Assembly (NCBI GenBank): GCA_003669575.1
Contig: QWOR01000339.1
Coordinates: 1-19,994, forward strand
Reading direction: 5' to 3'
Source of the DNA: Planctomycetota bacterium
Lineage (GTDB): Bacteria > Planctomycetota > Planctomycetia > Planctomycetales > Planctomycetaceae
DNA length: 19,994 bases
The notes beneath the pieces are model-generated. The model saw nothing but the letters and a program-made list of their open reading frames with translations, searched no databases and was not told the DNA's origin. Below, piece by piece: positions 8,134-15,553 of this stretch; positions within the stretch are counted from its first letter, which is position 1, and each line of letters opens with the position of its first letter. Made by a program: the position numbers and the translations under genes.

Positions 8134-9443
8134 AAATCTTCGTCCAACAGGACCTGCCCCCGTGGCTCGTGCTCCCGTTCATGTTCTGGCTGGGGGCCTG
8201 CATCGGCAGCTTTCTGAACGTCTGTGTCTACCGGATCCCGCTGGCGAATACGCTGTGGGATCAGCTGAAGAGTATCGCCAACCGCGGTTCGTTCTGCCCC
8301 CGGTGCAAGACGCCGATCTGCTGGTATGACAACGTGCCGATCTTCGGGTGGTTGTCGCTCCGAGGTCGTTGCCGAGCGTGCGGATTGCCGATCTCGATGC
8401 GATATCCGCTGATTGAGTTGTTGAACGCCCTCCTGTTTGTACTCGTCTATTGGCTGGAGGTTCCCTTCGGGTTCAGCCAGGAGCTGTCGCTGAGTTCTGC
8501 CTACGCTGACCTGGGGCCGCAAACGATTCCCGGACTGGGGAGTCTGTCGCCGCTGATGTTCCTGCACCTGCGGGTCGCGTTTCATCTGGTGCTGATCGAG
8601 GCGATGCTGGTCGCCTCGCTGATCGACTGGGATCAGATGATCATTCCCGATGCGACGACAGTGCCGCAGACGATTTTTGCCGTCCTCGCTTCGACCTGTT
8701 TCGGGATCCTGCATCTTGTCCCAGCCTGGCACCAGGATCCACATCTGCTGAGGGACTTTCGGATTACTCTCCCCGAGTCGTTGCATCCCTGGCTGACGCC
8801 CGAGTGGAGCGTGCCCGCATGGTTCACGACCTCGCCACATCTGCACGGATTACTGGTCAGTGTCGCCGGTCTCGTCGTCGGAGCCTGTCTCGTCGCAGCT
8901 GTGAGGATGATTGGGTCGAGGGTCCTGCGTCGCGAGGCGATGGGCGAGGGCGACATCTTCCTGATGGCGATGGTCGGTGCATTCCTCGGTTGGCAGGCGA
9001 CCGTGATCGCCTTCTTCCTGGCTGCGTTTCTGGCCTCTGCTGCTCAGATCGTCACTCTGTCCTTCAAGCTCGACAAAGAGATCCCCTACGGACCGTACCT
9101 CAGTCTCGGAACGCTCATCGTGATGTTGAGCTGGAGAGAAGTCTGGGAGCATTTTGCCAGGAGGTTCTTTTCGCTCGGACCGATGCTGATTCCCTTGACG
9201 CTCATGATGTTCGTGATGTTCCCCCTGTTGCTGTTCATGATGCAGGGGATCAAATGGCTGCTGGGAATTCCGCTGCATCCGCCGGAGCCAGCAGGCGTCT
9301 GGACCGCAGCTGACCAGAACCAGTTTGTGGCCAGCGAAAACGCCGATCGCCACCAGGGCCGCTGGCCCACAAACCCCGACTGGCCAGGCGATGCTTCCGG
9401 CCGAGGGACCATGTTCGTGGAGCAGTGGAAGAATCCGATCTAG
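8130..9443 (+). CDS. Type IV prepilin peptidase / A24 family leader peptidase and N-methyltransferase, extended form
   Basis: Inner-membrane aspartyl protease that removes the leader of type IV pilin or type II secretion pseudopilins and methylates the new N-terminus. The GTG start overlaps the previous stop. Seen: first membrane helix with GSFLNVCVYRIP (26-37), the zinc-type cysteine pairs CPRC (56-59) and CRAC (81-84) of the methylase domain, catalytic D166 in LIDWDQMIIPD, and catalytic D275 in MGEGDIF. About 100 residues separate the two aspartates. At 437 residues it is much longer than the usual 250-290: a loop of about 50 polar residues sits before the second motif (roughly 195-240), and after the normal end there is another hydrophobic segment (LIPLTLMMFVMFPLLLFMM) plus a polar tail. 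No pilin genes are nearby. Confidence 0.9.
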   Translation: MKIFVQQDLPPWLVLPFMFWLGACIGSFLNVCVYRIPLANTLWDQLKSIANRGSFCPRCKTPICWYDNVPIFGWLSLRGRCRACGLPISMRYPLIELLNALLFVLVYWLEVPFGFSQELSLSSAYADLGPQTIPGLGSLSPLMFLHLRVAFHLVLIEAMLVASLIDWDQMIIPDATTVPQTIFAVLASTCFGILHLVPAWHQDPHLLRDFRITLPESLHPWLTPEWSVPAWFTTSPHLHGLLVSVAGLVVGACLVAAVRMIGSRVLRREAMGEGDIFLMAMVGAFLGWQATVIAFFLAAFLASAAQIVTLSFKLDKEIPYGPYLSLGTLIVMLSWREVWEHFARRFFSLGPMLIPLTLMMFVMFPLLLFMMQGIKWLLGIPLHPPEPAGVWTAADQNQFVASENADRHQGRWPTNPDWPGDASGRGTMFVEQWKNPI

Positions 9444-9493
9444 GTTTGTTCTCGCTTCACCCTCTGGTCGCCGTTTGAGGAAATTGACTCTCG

Positions 9494-10627
9494 ATGTCTG
9501 ATATAATCGACACCCTGGAATTGGCTCAGAGTCGTCTTCCGCGAACATTGGCGGTGATCCAGACAGGGATTGAGCGTGGGCTGCATTTCGGAATCCAGCT
9601 GTTCGCCTCGCGCGATCTGGAGCCGGTGGTCGATCTGGCTGTGGGTGAGAATCACCCGGGCGAACCACTCACGAGTGATATGATTTTGCCATGGCTCAGC
9701 GCCGGTAAGCCCATCACAGCTCTGGCGGTGATGCAGCTCGCGGAAGAGGGACGACTTAACCTCGACCGGCCAGTGATGCAGCTGATTCCGGAGTTCGGAC
9801 AAAGCGGCAAAGAGGCGATCACGGTCCGGCACCTGCTGACGCATACGGCGGGAATTGATGCTGTCGCCCTCGGGTGGCCGGGCACGCCCTGGGACGAGAT
9901 CATCGCCCGGATCTGCGCGGCGCCGCTCAAGCCCGGATCCATTCCCGGCGAGACACCCGCTTATGACCCGCAGCGCAGCTGGTTCATCCTGGGCGAGATC
10001 ATCCAGCGCTTGCGGGGACGCCCCATCGCCGAGTGGCTGAGAAGCGAGATCTTTGAACCACTGGGCATGAAGAACACCTGGCTGGCGATGCCCGCGGCAC
10101 TCTATGAGATGTTCGCCCCGCGGTTGGGGGCAGTCCATGTGACCAACGCGGGACAGCTCAAACGCAACCACTCACATCTCCAGGATGCGGTGACCTCACC
10201 CGCACCCGGCAGCAGCTGTCGCGGGCCAATTCGTGAGCTGGGCCGGTTCTATGAGATGATGCTCTGTGAGGGGACCTGGAAAGGACGCCAGCTCATCTCT
10301 CCGGAGACCTTCCGGTTGATGACCTCCCGGCATCGGATCGGGATGTTCGATCAGACTTTCCAACACACGGTCGACTTTGGTCTGGGGGTCATCGTCAACT
10401 CGAACAAGTATGGGGCGAACACGATTCCCTATGGCTTCGGTCGCCGGGCGTCGGAGGGCTCGTTCGGGCACGGAGGTTCGCAGTCGTGCATCGGGTTTGC
10501 TGACCCCGAATTCCGCCTGGCCGTCGCTGCGGTGGCCAACGGTTACCCCGGCGAGGTTCCGCACAACCGCAGGTTCCGCGATCTGCTGACCGCGCTCTAC
10601 GACGACCTGCTGGGACCGCCGGTCTGA
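9494..10627 (+). CDS. Beta-lactamase-fold serine hydrolase (class C / esterase type)
   Basis: 377-residue protein of the serine beta-lactamase-like (AmpC/EstB/D-aminopeptidase) family. It carries the nucleophile motif S69-A-G-K72, followed by the typical VMQLAEEGRLNLDRPV helix and VRHLLTHTAG (111-120). The tyrosine motif is Y157-D-P instead of the canonical Y-x-N, and the third motif is H326-G-G. There is no signal peptide, so a cytoplasmic esterase or peptidase is more likely than a periplasmic beta-lactamase; the substrate cannot be read from sequence. The ATG at 9494 follows GAGG at a long distance. It lies 50 bases after the prepilin peptidase and converges with the asparaginase-family gene 40 bases on. 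Confidence 0.85.
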   Translation: MSDIIDTLELAQSRLPRTLAVIQTGIERGLHFGIQLFASRDLEPVVDLAVGENHPGEPLTSDMILPWLSAGKPITALAVMQLAEEGRLNLDRPVMQLIPEFGQSGKEAITVRHLLTHTAGIDAVALGWPGTPWDEIIARICAAPLKPGSIPGETPAYDPQRSWFILGEIIQRLRGRPIAEWLRSEIFEPLGMKNTWLAMPAALYEMFAPRLGAVHVTNAGQLKRNHSHLQDAVTSPAPGSSCRGPIRELGRFYEMMLCEGTWKGRQLISPETFRLMTSRHRIGMFDQTFQHTVDFGLGVIVNSNKYGANTIPYGFGRRASEGSFGHGGSQSCIGFADPEFRLAVAAVANGYPGEVPHNRRFRDLLTALYDDLLGPPV

Positions 10628-10667
10628 GACGGTCCGATGCGTTCAGACGCGGGGGGCTTGGAAAGTT

Positions 10668-11705
10668 CTACGAGGCCGAATGTCCAGTTCGCTTGTCGAA
10701 CAGGAACTCACACGGCTCCAGGCGGGCTCCATCCGCATCCGCCACCGCGAAGTCGGTCGGTCCCCAGAGCGAAACACCCGCGTACTGGCCAGACTTGTTC
10801 AACAGGTAGAGCTTCAGGCCGAAGTTCGGCTTACCGTCCTTCCCGAGCAGGTGTGGTTCACGCGTATGGGCGACCACTCTTTGCAGTAGCTCCATTCCCG
10901 CCTCGCGCGGGTGGGCTCCCTGCCGCATCAATTCCACAGCTGTGGCCGAGCTGGCATGTTGCAAGTTCGCCTCACCGCGACCGGTACTGCCACAGGAGCC
11001 AACCGCGTTGTCGCAATAGAGCCCGGCTCCGATCACTGCGGAGTCACCGACTCGTCCGGGGATTTTGAAGGCCAATCCACTGGTGGTCGTCGTGCAGGAG
11101 ATGTCTCCTTGCGGGTTGATCGCCGAGCAGTGAATTGTTCCTGTCGGACGTTCGAGAGCTTCGGACCGTTGGTAGACGAGAGCATCGGTCCCCGGAACGT
11201 CGTCCGCTTCGAGCTTGAAGAACTCACGCACTTCGGGATCAACGTCATCGATTGCCGGGGCAATCCAGTCGTCCCGCATCGACCGAGTCCGCTTCCAGTA
11301 CATCCAGATCTTGCGGGCCTTTTCGGTCAGCAGGTTCTCTTCCTCAAACCCATTGAACCTCGCGAACCGACGGCCCCCTTCGCCGACCAGCAGCACATGA
11401 TCGGTCATCTGCATCACGAGTTGGGCGACGCGGGCCGGATGACGAATTCCCTGAATCCCCGCCACCGCTCCCGCGCGGTGAGTCGGCCCATGCATCACAG
11501 CTGCGTCGAGTTCAACGACGCCGTCTTCATTGGGCAGTCCGCCATACCCGACGGTCAGGTCATTCGGGTCGTCTTCGACGAGTGACACTCCCGCGATCAC
11601 CGCATCCAACGGATCCGCACCCGCCTTCATCAGTTGAAAAGCCCGAGCAACGGCCCCTAGACCATTCGCGGAAGAGATCACACGGGGAGTGAATTGTTGG
11701 GACAT
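10668..11705 (-). CDS. N4-(beta-N-acetylglucosaminyl)-L-asparaginase / isoaspartyl peptidase family Ntn-hydrolase
   Basis: 345-residue member of the threonine Ntn-hydrolase family that cleaves itself to expose an N-terminal Thr. The proposed cleavage is before T190 in RPTGTIHCSAI, followed by TTTTSGLAFKIPGRVGDSAVIGAG, whose GRVGDS and GAG substrate loops match glycosylasparaginase more closely than plant-type asparaginase. Substrates in the family are glycosylated asparagine, isoaspartyl dipeptides or asparagine; which applies here is unresolved. No signal peptide is seen from the chosen start. The ATG at 11705 is preferred over the in-frame one at 11783 because the upstream extension crosses the terminator of tpx and has no family similarity, while homology starts a few residues after M1. 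Confidence 0.85.
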   Translation of the reverse strand: MSQQFTPRVISSANGLGAVARAFQLMKAGADPLDAVIAGVSLVEDDPNDLTVGYGGLPNEDGVVELDAAVMHGPTHRAGAVAGIQGIRHPARVAQLVMQMTDHVLLVGEGGRRFARFNGFEEENLLTEKARKIWMYWKRTRSMRDDWIAPAIDDVDPEVREFFKLEADDVPGTDALVYQRSEALERPTGTIHCSAINPQGDISCTTTTSGLAFKIPGRVGDSAVIGAGLYCDNAVGSCGSTGRGEANLQHASSATAVELMRQGAHPREAGMELLQRVVAHTREPHLLGKDGKPNFGLKLYLLNKSGQYAGVSLWGPTDFAVADADGARLEPCEFLFDKRTGHSAS

Positions 11706-11748
11706 GCGGAGTGTCTCGACCAGTGAGAGTCTCGGTGTTGCGGAATCC

Positions 11749-11789
11749 AAAAAAACAGCCAGCGCAGGGATCACTCCCCGCACCGGCTG
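11749..11789 (-). terminator. Intrinsic terminator of tpx
   Basis: On the minus strand a 14-pair stem (a few G-T wobbles), arms 11776-11789 and 11756-11769 with a 6-base loop, is followed at once by seven T (11755-11749). It begins 18 bases past the tpx stop. It should separate tpx from the asparaginase-family gene, whose start lies 44 bases further on. Confidence 0.9.
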
Positions 11790-11806
11790 TAAAATTCTCA
11801 GGAGAC

Positions 11807-12307
11807 TTACTTCGCTGCAGCCAGAACCGTGTCATAGTTCGGGTGATCTGCGATTTCGGAACAGTATTCCACGTGCTTGATCTTGTTGTCGGCTCCGACC
11901 ACGAAGATCGCCCGGGTCAGGCAGCGGTCGAGTGGGCCGCCGGTGATCAGGACGCCGTACGACTTACCGAACGCGACAGTCCGGTGATCGCTCAGGCTGG
12001 TGACCTTGTCGACGCCTTCGGCTCCGCACCACCGCTTCTGACCAAAGGGCAGGTCGGTGCTGACGACCAGGATCGCCACATTCGGCAACTTCGCAGCTTC
12101 GTCGTTGAATCGCTTGGTCTCCGCATGACAGACGGAGGTGTCGAGCGATGGAATCGTCGCGATGATTCGCGTCTTCCCGGCAGACGCGGCGAGCGTGACA
12201 TCTTCCAGCCCGTTGTTCTGCAGAACAAAATCAGGAGCTGTGTCGCCAACCTTCAGTTCGGTGCCGGAGAGAGTCACCGCGTTACCTTTAAGAGTTACGG
12301 AGGCCAT
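11807..12307 (-). CDS. tpx: Thiol peroxidase (atypical 2-Cys peroxiredoxin)
   Basis: 166-residue Tpx, matching the family length of about 168. It reduces hydrogen peroxide and organic hydroperoxides using thioredoxin. The peroxidatic C60 lies in PSLDTSVCHAETKRFN and the resolving C94 in KRWCGAEGV, spaced as in E. coli Tpx (C61 and C95). The active-site T57 and R132 (DRCLTRAIFVV) are present. The usual proline before the peroxidatic Cys motif is S58 here (TSVC for TPVC). Extra cysteines C129 and C149 are not part of the known mechanism. AAAGGAA sits about 6 bases before the ATG, one of the best ribosome sites in the window. A single-gene transcript is implied by the terminator below it. Confidence 0.95.
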   Translation of the reverse strand: MASVTLKGNAVTLSGTELKVGDTAPDFVLQNNGLEDVTLAASAGKTRIIATIPSLDTSVCHAETKRFNDEAAKLPNVAILVVSTDLPFGQKRWCGAEGVDKVTSLSDHRTVAFGKSYGVLITGGPLDRCLTRAIFVVGADNKIKHVEYCSEIADHPNYDTVLAAAK

Positions 12308-12421
12308 TTGTGTTCCTTTTGAGTGTGAACCGCTCGGGGCGGCTTGTGTTTGGTGATCCGCTCACTCAGTATTGCGGGTCTGTGTCGTGTTGCAAGTCTT
12401 AGGTCCGGGAGTCCTCGCGCG

Positions 12422-13228
12422 GTGGTTGATATCGCGTCCTTCCTGCAGCTTCTGATTCTCCTCGCCAGCATGACCGTCTGGGGGGGGATCATTCAGAGGC
12501 TCCGTCAGGGGCAACCGCTCCTCACTCGCCACGTCCCGGCGACTCGACCTCGACCGTATCTGTCTGTGGCGATCGCACTGAGCTGGATACTGATTCAGTC
12601 TGCCACGATGCTTATTCCGGGGAGCTCCACCCATTCGGTCGACAAGTTTGATGAGGGGGTGGCACTTGGACTGTTGTTGTACAATCTCTGTATTCAAGTC
12701 ATCACAGCCTGCGTCCTGATCGTGAGTCTTTCATGCCTAGGACGCCAGGGGCTGACGCGCTTTGGATTCGATTTGCGTCATGTGAAAGAGTCGATCAGTA
12801 TCGGGATACTGGGGTACTTCGCTGCAGTCGTCCCGGTCATAGTGGCCAATCTCGCCATCCTGCCGCTGCGTACGGAGGACAATCAGCATATCTTCTTGCA
12901 GATTCTCAATGCCCAGCAGTCCGTCCCGCTGGTGGCGCTGATGTCTGCTTCGGCGGTCATCATGGCTCCGATTGAAGAGGAACTGCTGTACCGAGTGATC
13001 TTCCAGGGGGTGCTTCAGCGTTACTTGACGCCATGGGCTTCGATCATGATTTCTTCGGCCGTCTTCTCCGCTGTCCATGGATTCCCCGACGCGATCGGAC
13101 TGTTTCCGTTGGCGCTGGTCCTGGGATTTCTGTATTGGCGGACGGGGAGTTATCTGACCATCGTGGCGACGCATGCTGTCTTTAATGGAGTCACTGTCCT
13201 GCTCACATTACTGAGTCCTCAGGGCTGA
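12422..13228 (+). CDS. CPBP family intramembrane glutamic endopeptidase
   Basis: 268-residue integral membrane protein of the CPBP (CAAX protease and bacteriocin-processing, Abi) family, with about seven to eight hydrophobic helices. The motifs are E185-E186-E-L-L-Y-R191, F-S-A-V-H219, and H251-A-V-F-N255, numbering from the chosen start. These form the active site described for Rce1-like enzymes. The reading frame is open from a TTG at 12344. I choose GTG at 12422 because GGGAG lies upstream, the protein then starts right before its first helix, and room is left for the tpx promoter. The next ATG would cut that helix. Substrate unknown: such proteins act in peptide maturation, membrane protein turnover or self-immunity. 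Confidence 0.82.
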   Translation: MVDIASFLQLLILLASMTVWGGIIQRLRQGQPLLTRHVPATRPRPYLSVAIALSWILIQSATMLIPGSSTHSVDKFDEGVALGLLLYNLCIQVITACVLIVSLSCLGRQGLTRFGFDLRHVKESISIGILGYFAAVVPVIVANLAILPLRTEDNQHIFLQILNAQQSVPLVALMSASAVIMAPIEEELLYRVIFQGVLQRYLTPWASIMISSAVFSAVHGFPDAIGLFPLALVLGFLYWRTGSYLTIVATHAVFNGVTVLLTLLSPQG

Positions 13229-13378
13229 GGTGATCGAGCGGACGGAGTGGTTGTGAACGAGATGATTCTGACGGACTCGCTGAAACGCACTGCTCCGTGG
13301 TAGGGTATAGATGCTGGCTGTCGCAAGTTGGCGCCTGCCATTGTGATCACGTATCCGCCCCGTTTTGAGTCATGAGTC
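13229..13378. other. Intergenic region upstream of the 570-residue orphan
   Basis: 150 bases with no gene. A TATAGA at 13306-13311 could be a -10 box but lacks a good -35 partner. Just before the ATG at 13379 the heptamer TGAGTCA occurs twice in tandem (13366-13380 region, sharing its last bases with the start codon). I see no terminator for the CPBP gene. Confidence 0.3.
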
Positions 13379-15091
13379 ATGCTGACCCCGATTCGGTTTG
13401 CCTCGCTTGTCGTGTGCTATCTGATTCTGACTGCGAGTTGTGGTCAGTCATCGGCCTGGGCCCAGGCTGAAACGCCCGCAGCTCCGGCTGCGAAGCCGAT
13501 CCCGGAAGGGCCTCAGTTGCCGTTGATCGTGCTGAATATCGCGAGCCTGGACCGCGTTCTGACCGATGTCGATTACATGTTCAAGGCAGCCGAGCGGCCT
13601 GACATGATGGAACTGGTGACCAACTTCATTACCAATCAGGTCGGCGACCTGAAAGGAATGAATCGCGAGAAACCGTTCGGAGTGATGTTGTTCCTGACGG
13701 CCGGTCTGCCGCCGAGGCCTACCCCCGTGTTGTACGTTCCGGTCGATGGGATTGAAGACCTGATGAAGGTCGTCGAAACGGGTCCGGTCAAGCCGAGGCC
13801 CGTCGATGGCAAGGAGGGGCACTACGAACTCAAGGGGCGGCGGCGCGGTTTCTATTGCGTGTTGAAACGGGGCTATGCCTATCTGACCAACGAAGATAAC
13901 AAGGAGTTGCTGGAAGCGGAGCTGCCTGAGCCCGCCGCTTACGCTGAGCCGATGGCAGCAAAATATGACCTGGGGATTTCTCTACAGATCAAGAACGTTC
14001 CCCTCACCATCCGGACGGTGATGCTCGCCTTTCTACGCCAGAGTACCGAGGCCCAGCTGCAGCAGCGTGACGGTGAGTCAGACGCGGGTTACAAAATGCG
14101 TCGGGCACAAGGCATCAATAACCTGGAGTTAATCGAGCAGATCCTGACGCAGTGCGATCAGATCCAGATCGGCGTCGACTCTTCGGAAGAGCGGAAGAAC
14201 GTCGAGGTCGAACTACTGCTTGATGCGACACCCGACAGCGAGATGGCGAAGCTGACGAAGGATCTGGCGGGACGGAAGTCATTCTTTGCCCCGCTGTTCG
14301 ACGATGGGAAACCGCTCACCGTGTCGGCAAGCTGGAAGATGGATAAGCGAGAACGCAAGGCCGCGGTGGCGATGGTCGATGCCATGCGGGCCAGCCTGAC
14401 GAAGGACTTGCCGCCGGAGACAGTGCCGAATGTGGCTCCATTGTTCGACGCGATGAAGGCCACCGCAGAGAACGGCGAGATGGATTTCTGTGTTCAGTTT
14501 CAGCCGGTGTCGGACCGGAAGTTTGTCTTCGTGGGTGGTCTGCGCGTGATCGGTGGCGAGTCACTGGGACGGGGGCTCGAGCAGCTGTTGACTGCGGTCC
14601 AGGGTCGAGAGGAACTCGACAAAGTGGAGTTGAATGCCGATACCCACCATTCGATCACATTTCATCGACTGGTGGCGAAGAACGTCCCGCAACGGGAGCA
14701 GAAAGCCTATGGGGGCGTCCCCAGCGTCTATCTGGGGGCCAGCTCGCAGACACTCTGGTTCGCACTCGGTGGGGATGAAGCGATGCCCCGGCTGAAATCG
14801 GCCATCGACGCTGTCCAGGAAGGCCAGGCGACCGAGCCGACCGGTGGGACGGCGTACCCTTTTCAAATGATTCTGCACACTGCTCCGTGGTTGAACCTGC
14901 CAAGCATTGACGAAGCGGATGAGTCGCGGCAGAACTTCGCCAAACAGGCCCTCCAGGAGAACAGCGATTCTGTGCGTGCCTCCGTGCAGCCGACCGACAC
15001 TGGCACACGCTCCCGCCTCGTCATCGACGAAGGCTTCATCAAGCTGGTTGGATTGCTCCTGGCCCGGGAATACGACAAGAGCCAGTTGTAA
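13379..15091 (+). CDS. Exported protein of unknown function (570 residues)
   Basis: I do not recognise a family. The N-terminus is a signal peptide (MLTPIRFASLVVCYLILTA) with a probable signal peptidase I site after AWA near residue 28; the cysteine in LTASCGQ does not make a good lipobox. An Ala/Pro linker (AETPAAPAAKP) follows. The mature part is alpha/beta-like and hydrophilic, with no further membrane helix. It seems to hold two similar halves, each with a segment about a displayed value (VLYVPVDGIEDLMKVVE near 118 and VSASWKMDKRERKAAV near 315), but this is a weak impression. Planctomycetes carry many secreted proteins of this size and composition. The start has no clear Shine-Dalgarno site. 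A hairpin follows the stop by 27 bases. Confidence 0.75.
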   Translation: MLTPIRFASLVVCYLILTASCGQSSAWAQAETPAAPAAKPIPEGPQLPLIVLNIASLDRVLTDVDYMFKAAERPDMMELVTNFITNQVGDLKGMNREKPFGVMLFLTAGLPPRPTPVLYVPVDGIEDLMKVVETGPVKPRPVDGKEGHYELKGRRRGFYCVLKRGYAYLTNEDNKELLEAELPEPAAYAEPMAAKYDLGISLQIKNVPLTIRTVMLAFLRQSTEAQLQQRDGESDAGYKMRRAQGINNLELIEQILTQCDQIQIGVDSSEERKNVEVELLLDATPDSEMAKLTKDLAGRKSFFAPLFDDGKPLTVSASWKMDKRERKAAVAMVDAMRASLTKDLPPETVPNVAPLFDAMKATAENGEMDFCVQFQPVSDRKFVFVGGLRVIGGESLGRGLEQLLTAVQGREELDKVELNADTHHSITFHRLVAKNVPQREQKAYGGVPSVYLGASSQTLWFALGGDEAMPRLKSAIDAVQEGQATEPTGGTAYPFQMILHTAPWLNLPSIDEADESRQNFAKQALQENSDSVRASVQPTDTGTRSRLVIDEGFIKLVGLLLAREYDKSQL

Positions 15092-15108
15092 TAACAGTAG
15101 GGCAGGAT

Positions 15109-15146
15109 TCAAAAAACAAAGGCCGGGACGATGATCGCCCGGCCTT
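15109..15146 (-). terminator. Intrinsic terminator for the tRNA transcript, possibly bidirectional
   Basis: Perfect 9-bp stem AAGGCCGGG / CCCGGCCTT (15119-15127 and 15138-15146) with a 10-base loop. On the minus strand it is followed by TGTTTTTTG, a good T-tract, 50 bases after the tRNA 3' end. On the plus strand only TTGTATT follows, so stopping the 570-residue gene's transcript is plausible but weaker. Confidence 0.8.
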
Positions 15147-15196
15147 GTATTCCTGACAGGTTCGAGAGGCGGGGACCTCCCGAAACGCAAACAAAA

Positions 15197-15269
15197 TGGC
15201 GAGGATGGGACTCGAACCCACGACCCGCGGCTTATGAATCCGCTGCTCTACCAACTGAGCTACCTCGCC
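15197..15269 (-). tRNA. tRNA with anticodon CAT (elongator Met, or Ile2 read as AUA)
   Basis: 73-base cloverleaf including discriminator A. Acceptor GGCGAGG / CCTCGCC pairs perfectly. The D arm is GCTC-AGTTGGTA-GAGC, the anticodon stem is GCGGA / GCCGC with loop TTCATAA, the variable loop has 5 bases, and the T arm is GTGGG-TTCGAGT-CCCAT. The innermost anticodon-stem pair is an A-G mismatch (positions 31 and 39). The paired acceptor end (G1-C72) rules out the initiator type, which lacks that pair. CCA is not encoded; TTT follows the discriminator. An Ile2 tRNA modified by TilS cannot be excluded from sequence alone. Confidence 0.93.
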
Positions 15270-15273
15270 GAGG

Positions 15274-15297
15274 GCCGACAGCGGGTCAGCTGTCGGC
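15274..15297. repeat. Perfect 9-bp hairpin directly in front of the tRNA 5' end
   Basis: GCCGACAGC (15274-15282) and GCTGTCGGC (15289-15297) are exact reverse complements around a 6-base loop. On the minus strand this stem ends four bases (CCTC) before the mature tRNA. No T-run follows on either strand, so it is not an intrinsic terminator. With the promoter proposed at 15303-15330, transcription would begin at about 15296, so the stem would be the very 5' end of the precursor. Confidence 0.75.
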
Positions 15298-15302
15298 GGG
15301 AA

Positions 15303-15330
15303 AGTCTACCACGCCCATTTCGCAGGGCAA
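15303..15330 (-). promoter_or_regulatory. Candidate sigma-70 promoter of the tRNA gene
   Basis: On the minus strand TTGCCC (15330-15325) and TAGACT (15308-15303) are 16 bases apart; each matches four of six consensus bases. A GC-rich stretch (CCCGC) lies between the -10 box and the likely start, as in stringently controlled stable-RNA promoters. Position fits the tRNA well. Confidence 0.5.
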
Positions 15331-15553
15331 GCGAGTCTGTCTTGATCCAGACACCGAGTTTCGTCCGCGGTTCGCCAAATCTTCCGCGTGCCGCGGGGCT
15401 TAGAACTTCGCGACTTCTTCGGGTTTCGGGCTGTAATTGACTACGGATTCCCTGTTATCATCGACGATCCCCGATCCGACTCACAATTCATGAGTCGAGA
15501 TCGTTGTTGCTGATTTCCCGCCTGTTGACACACCTCATCTGGAGGCCACTCCC
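15331..15553. promoter_or_regulatory. Upstream region of the Gfo/Idh/MocA gene with a small inverted repeat
   Basis: Most of this stretch holds nothing I can name. CGACTCA / TGAGTCG (15477-15483 and 15491-15497, 7-base loop) is a perfect 7-bp inverted repeat 57 bases before the start codon and could be an operator. A strong TGGAGG ribosome site sits 8 bases before the ATG at 15554. No well-spaced -35/-10 pair was found. Confidence 0.4.

Noticed and set aside
12344..12421. Upstream TTG start for the CPBP protease
   Set aside because: It would leave only 36 bases to the divergent tpx start and add 26 residues with no membrane or family character; GTG at 12422 has a better ribosome site.
12422..13228. 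CPBP protease with tpx as a bacteriocin or abortive-infection module
   Set aside because: No small precursor peptide, transporter or toxin gene is next to it; CPBP proteins are common single genes.
13285..14892. 14-base repeat CACTGCTCCGTGGT near 13288 and again near 14879
   Set aside because: Only two copies, one inside a coding region, with no flanking duplication; most likely chance.
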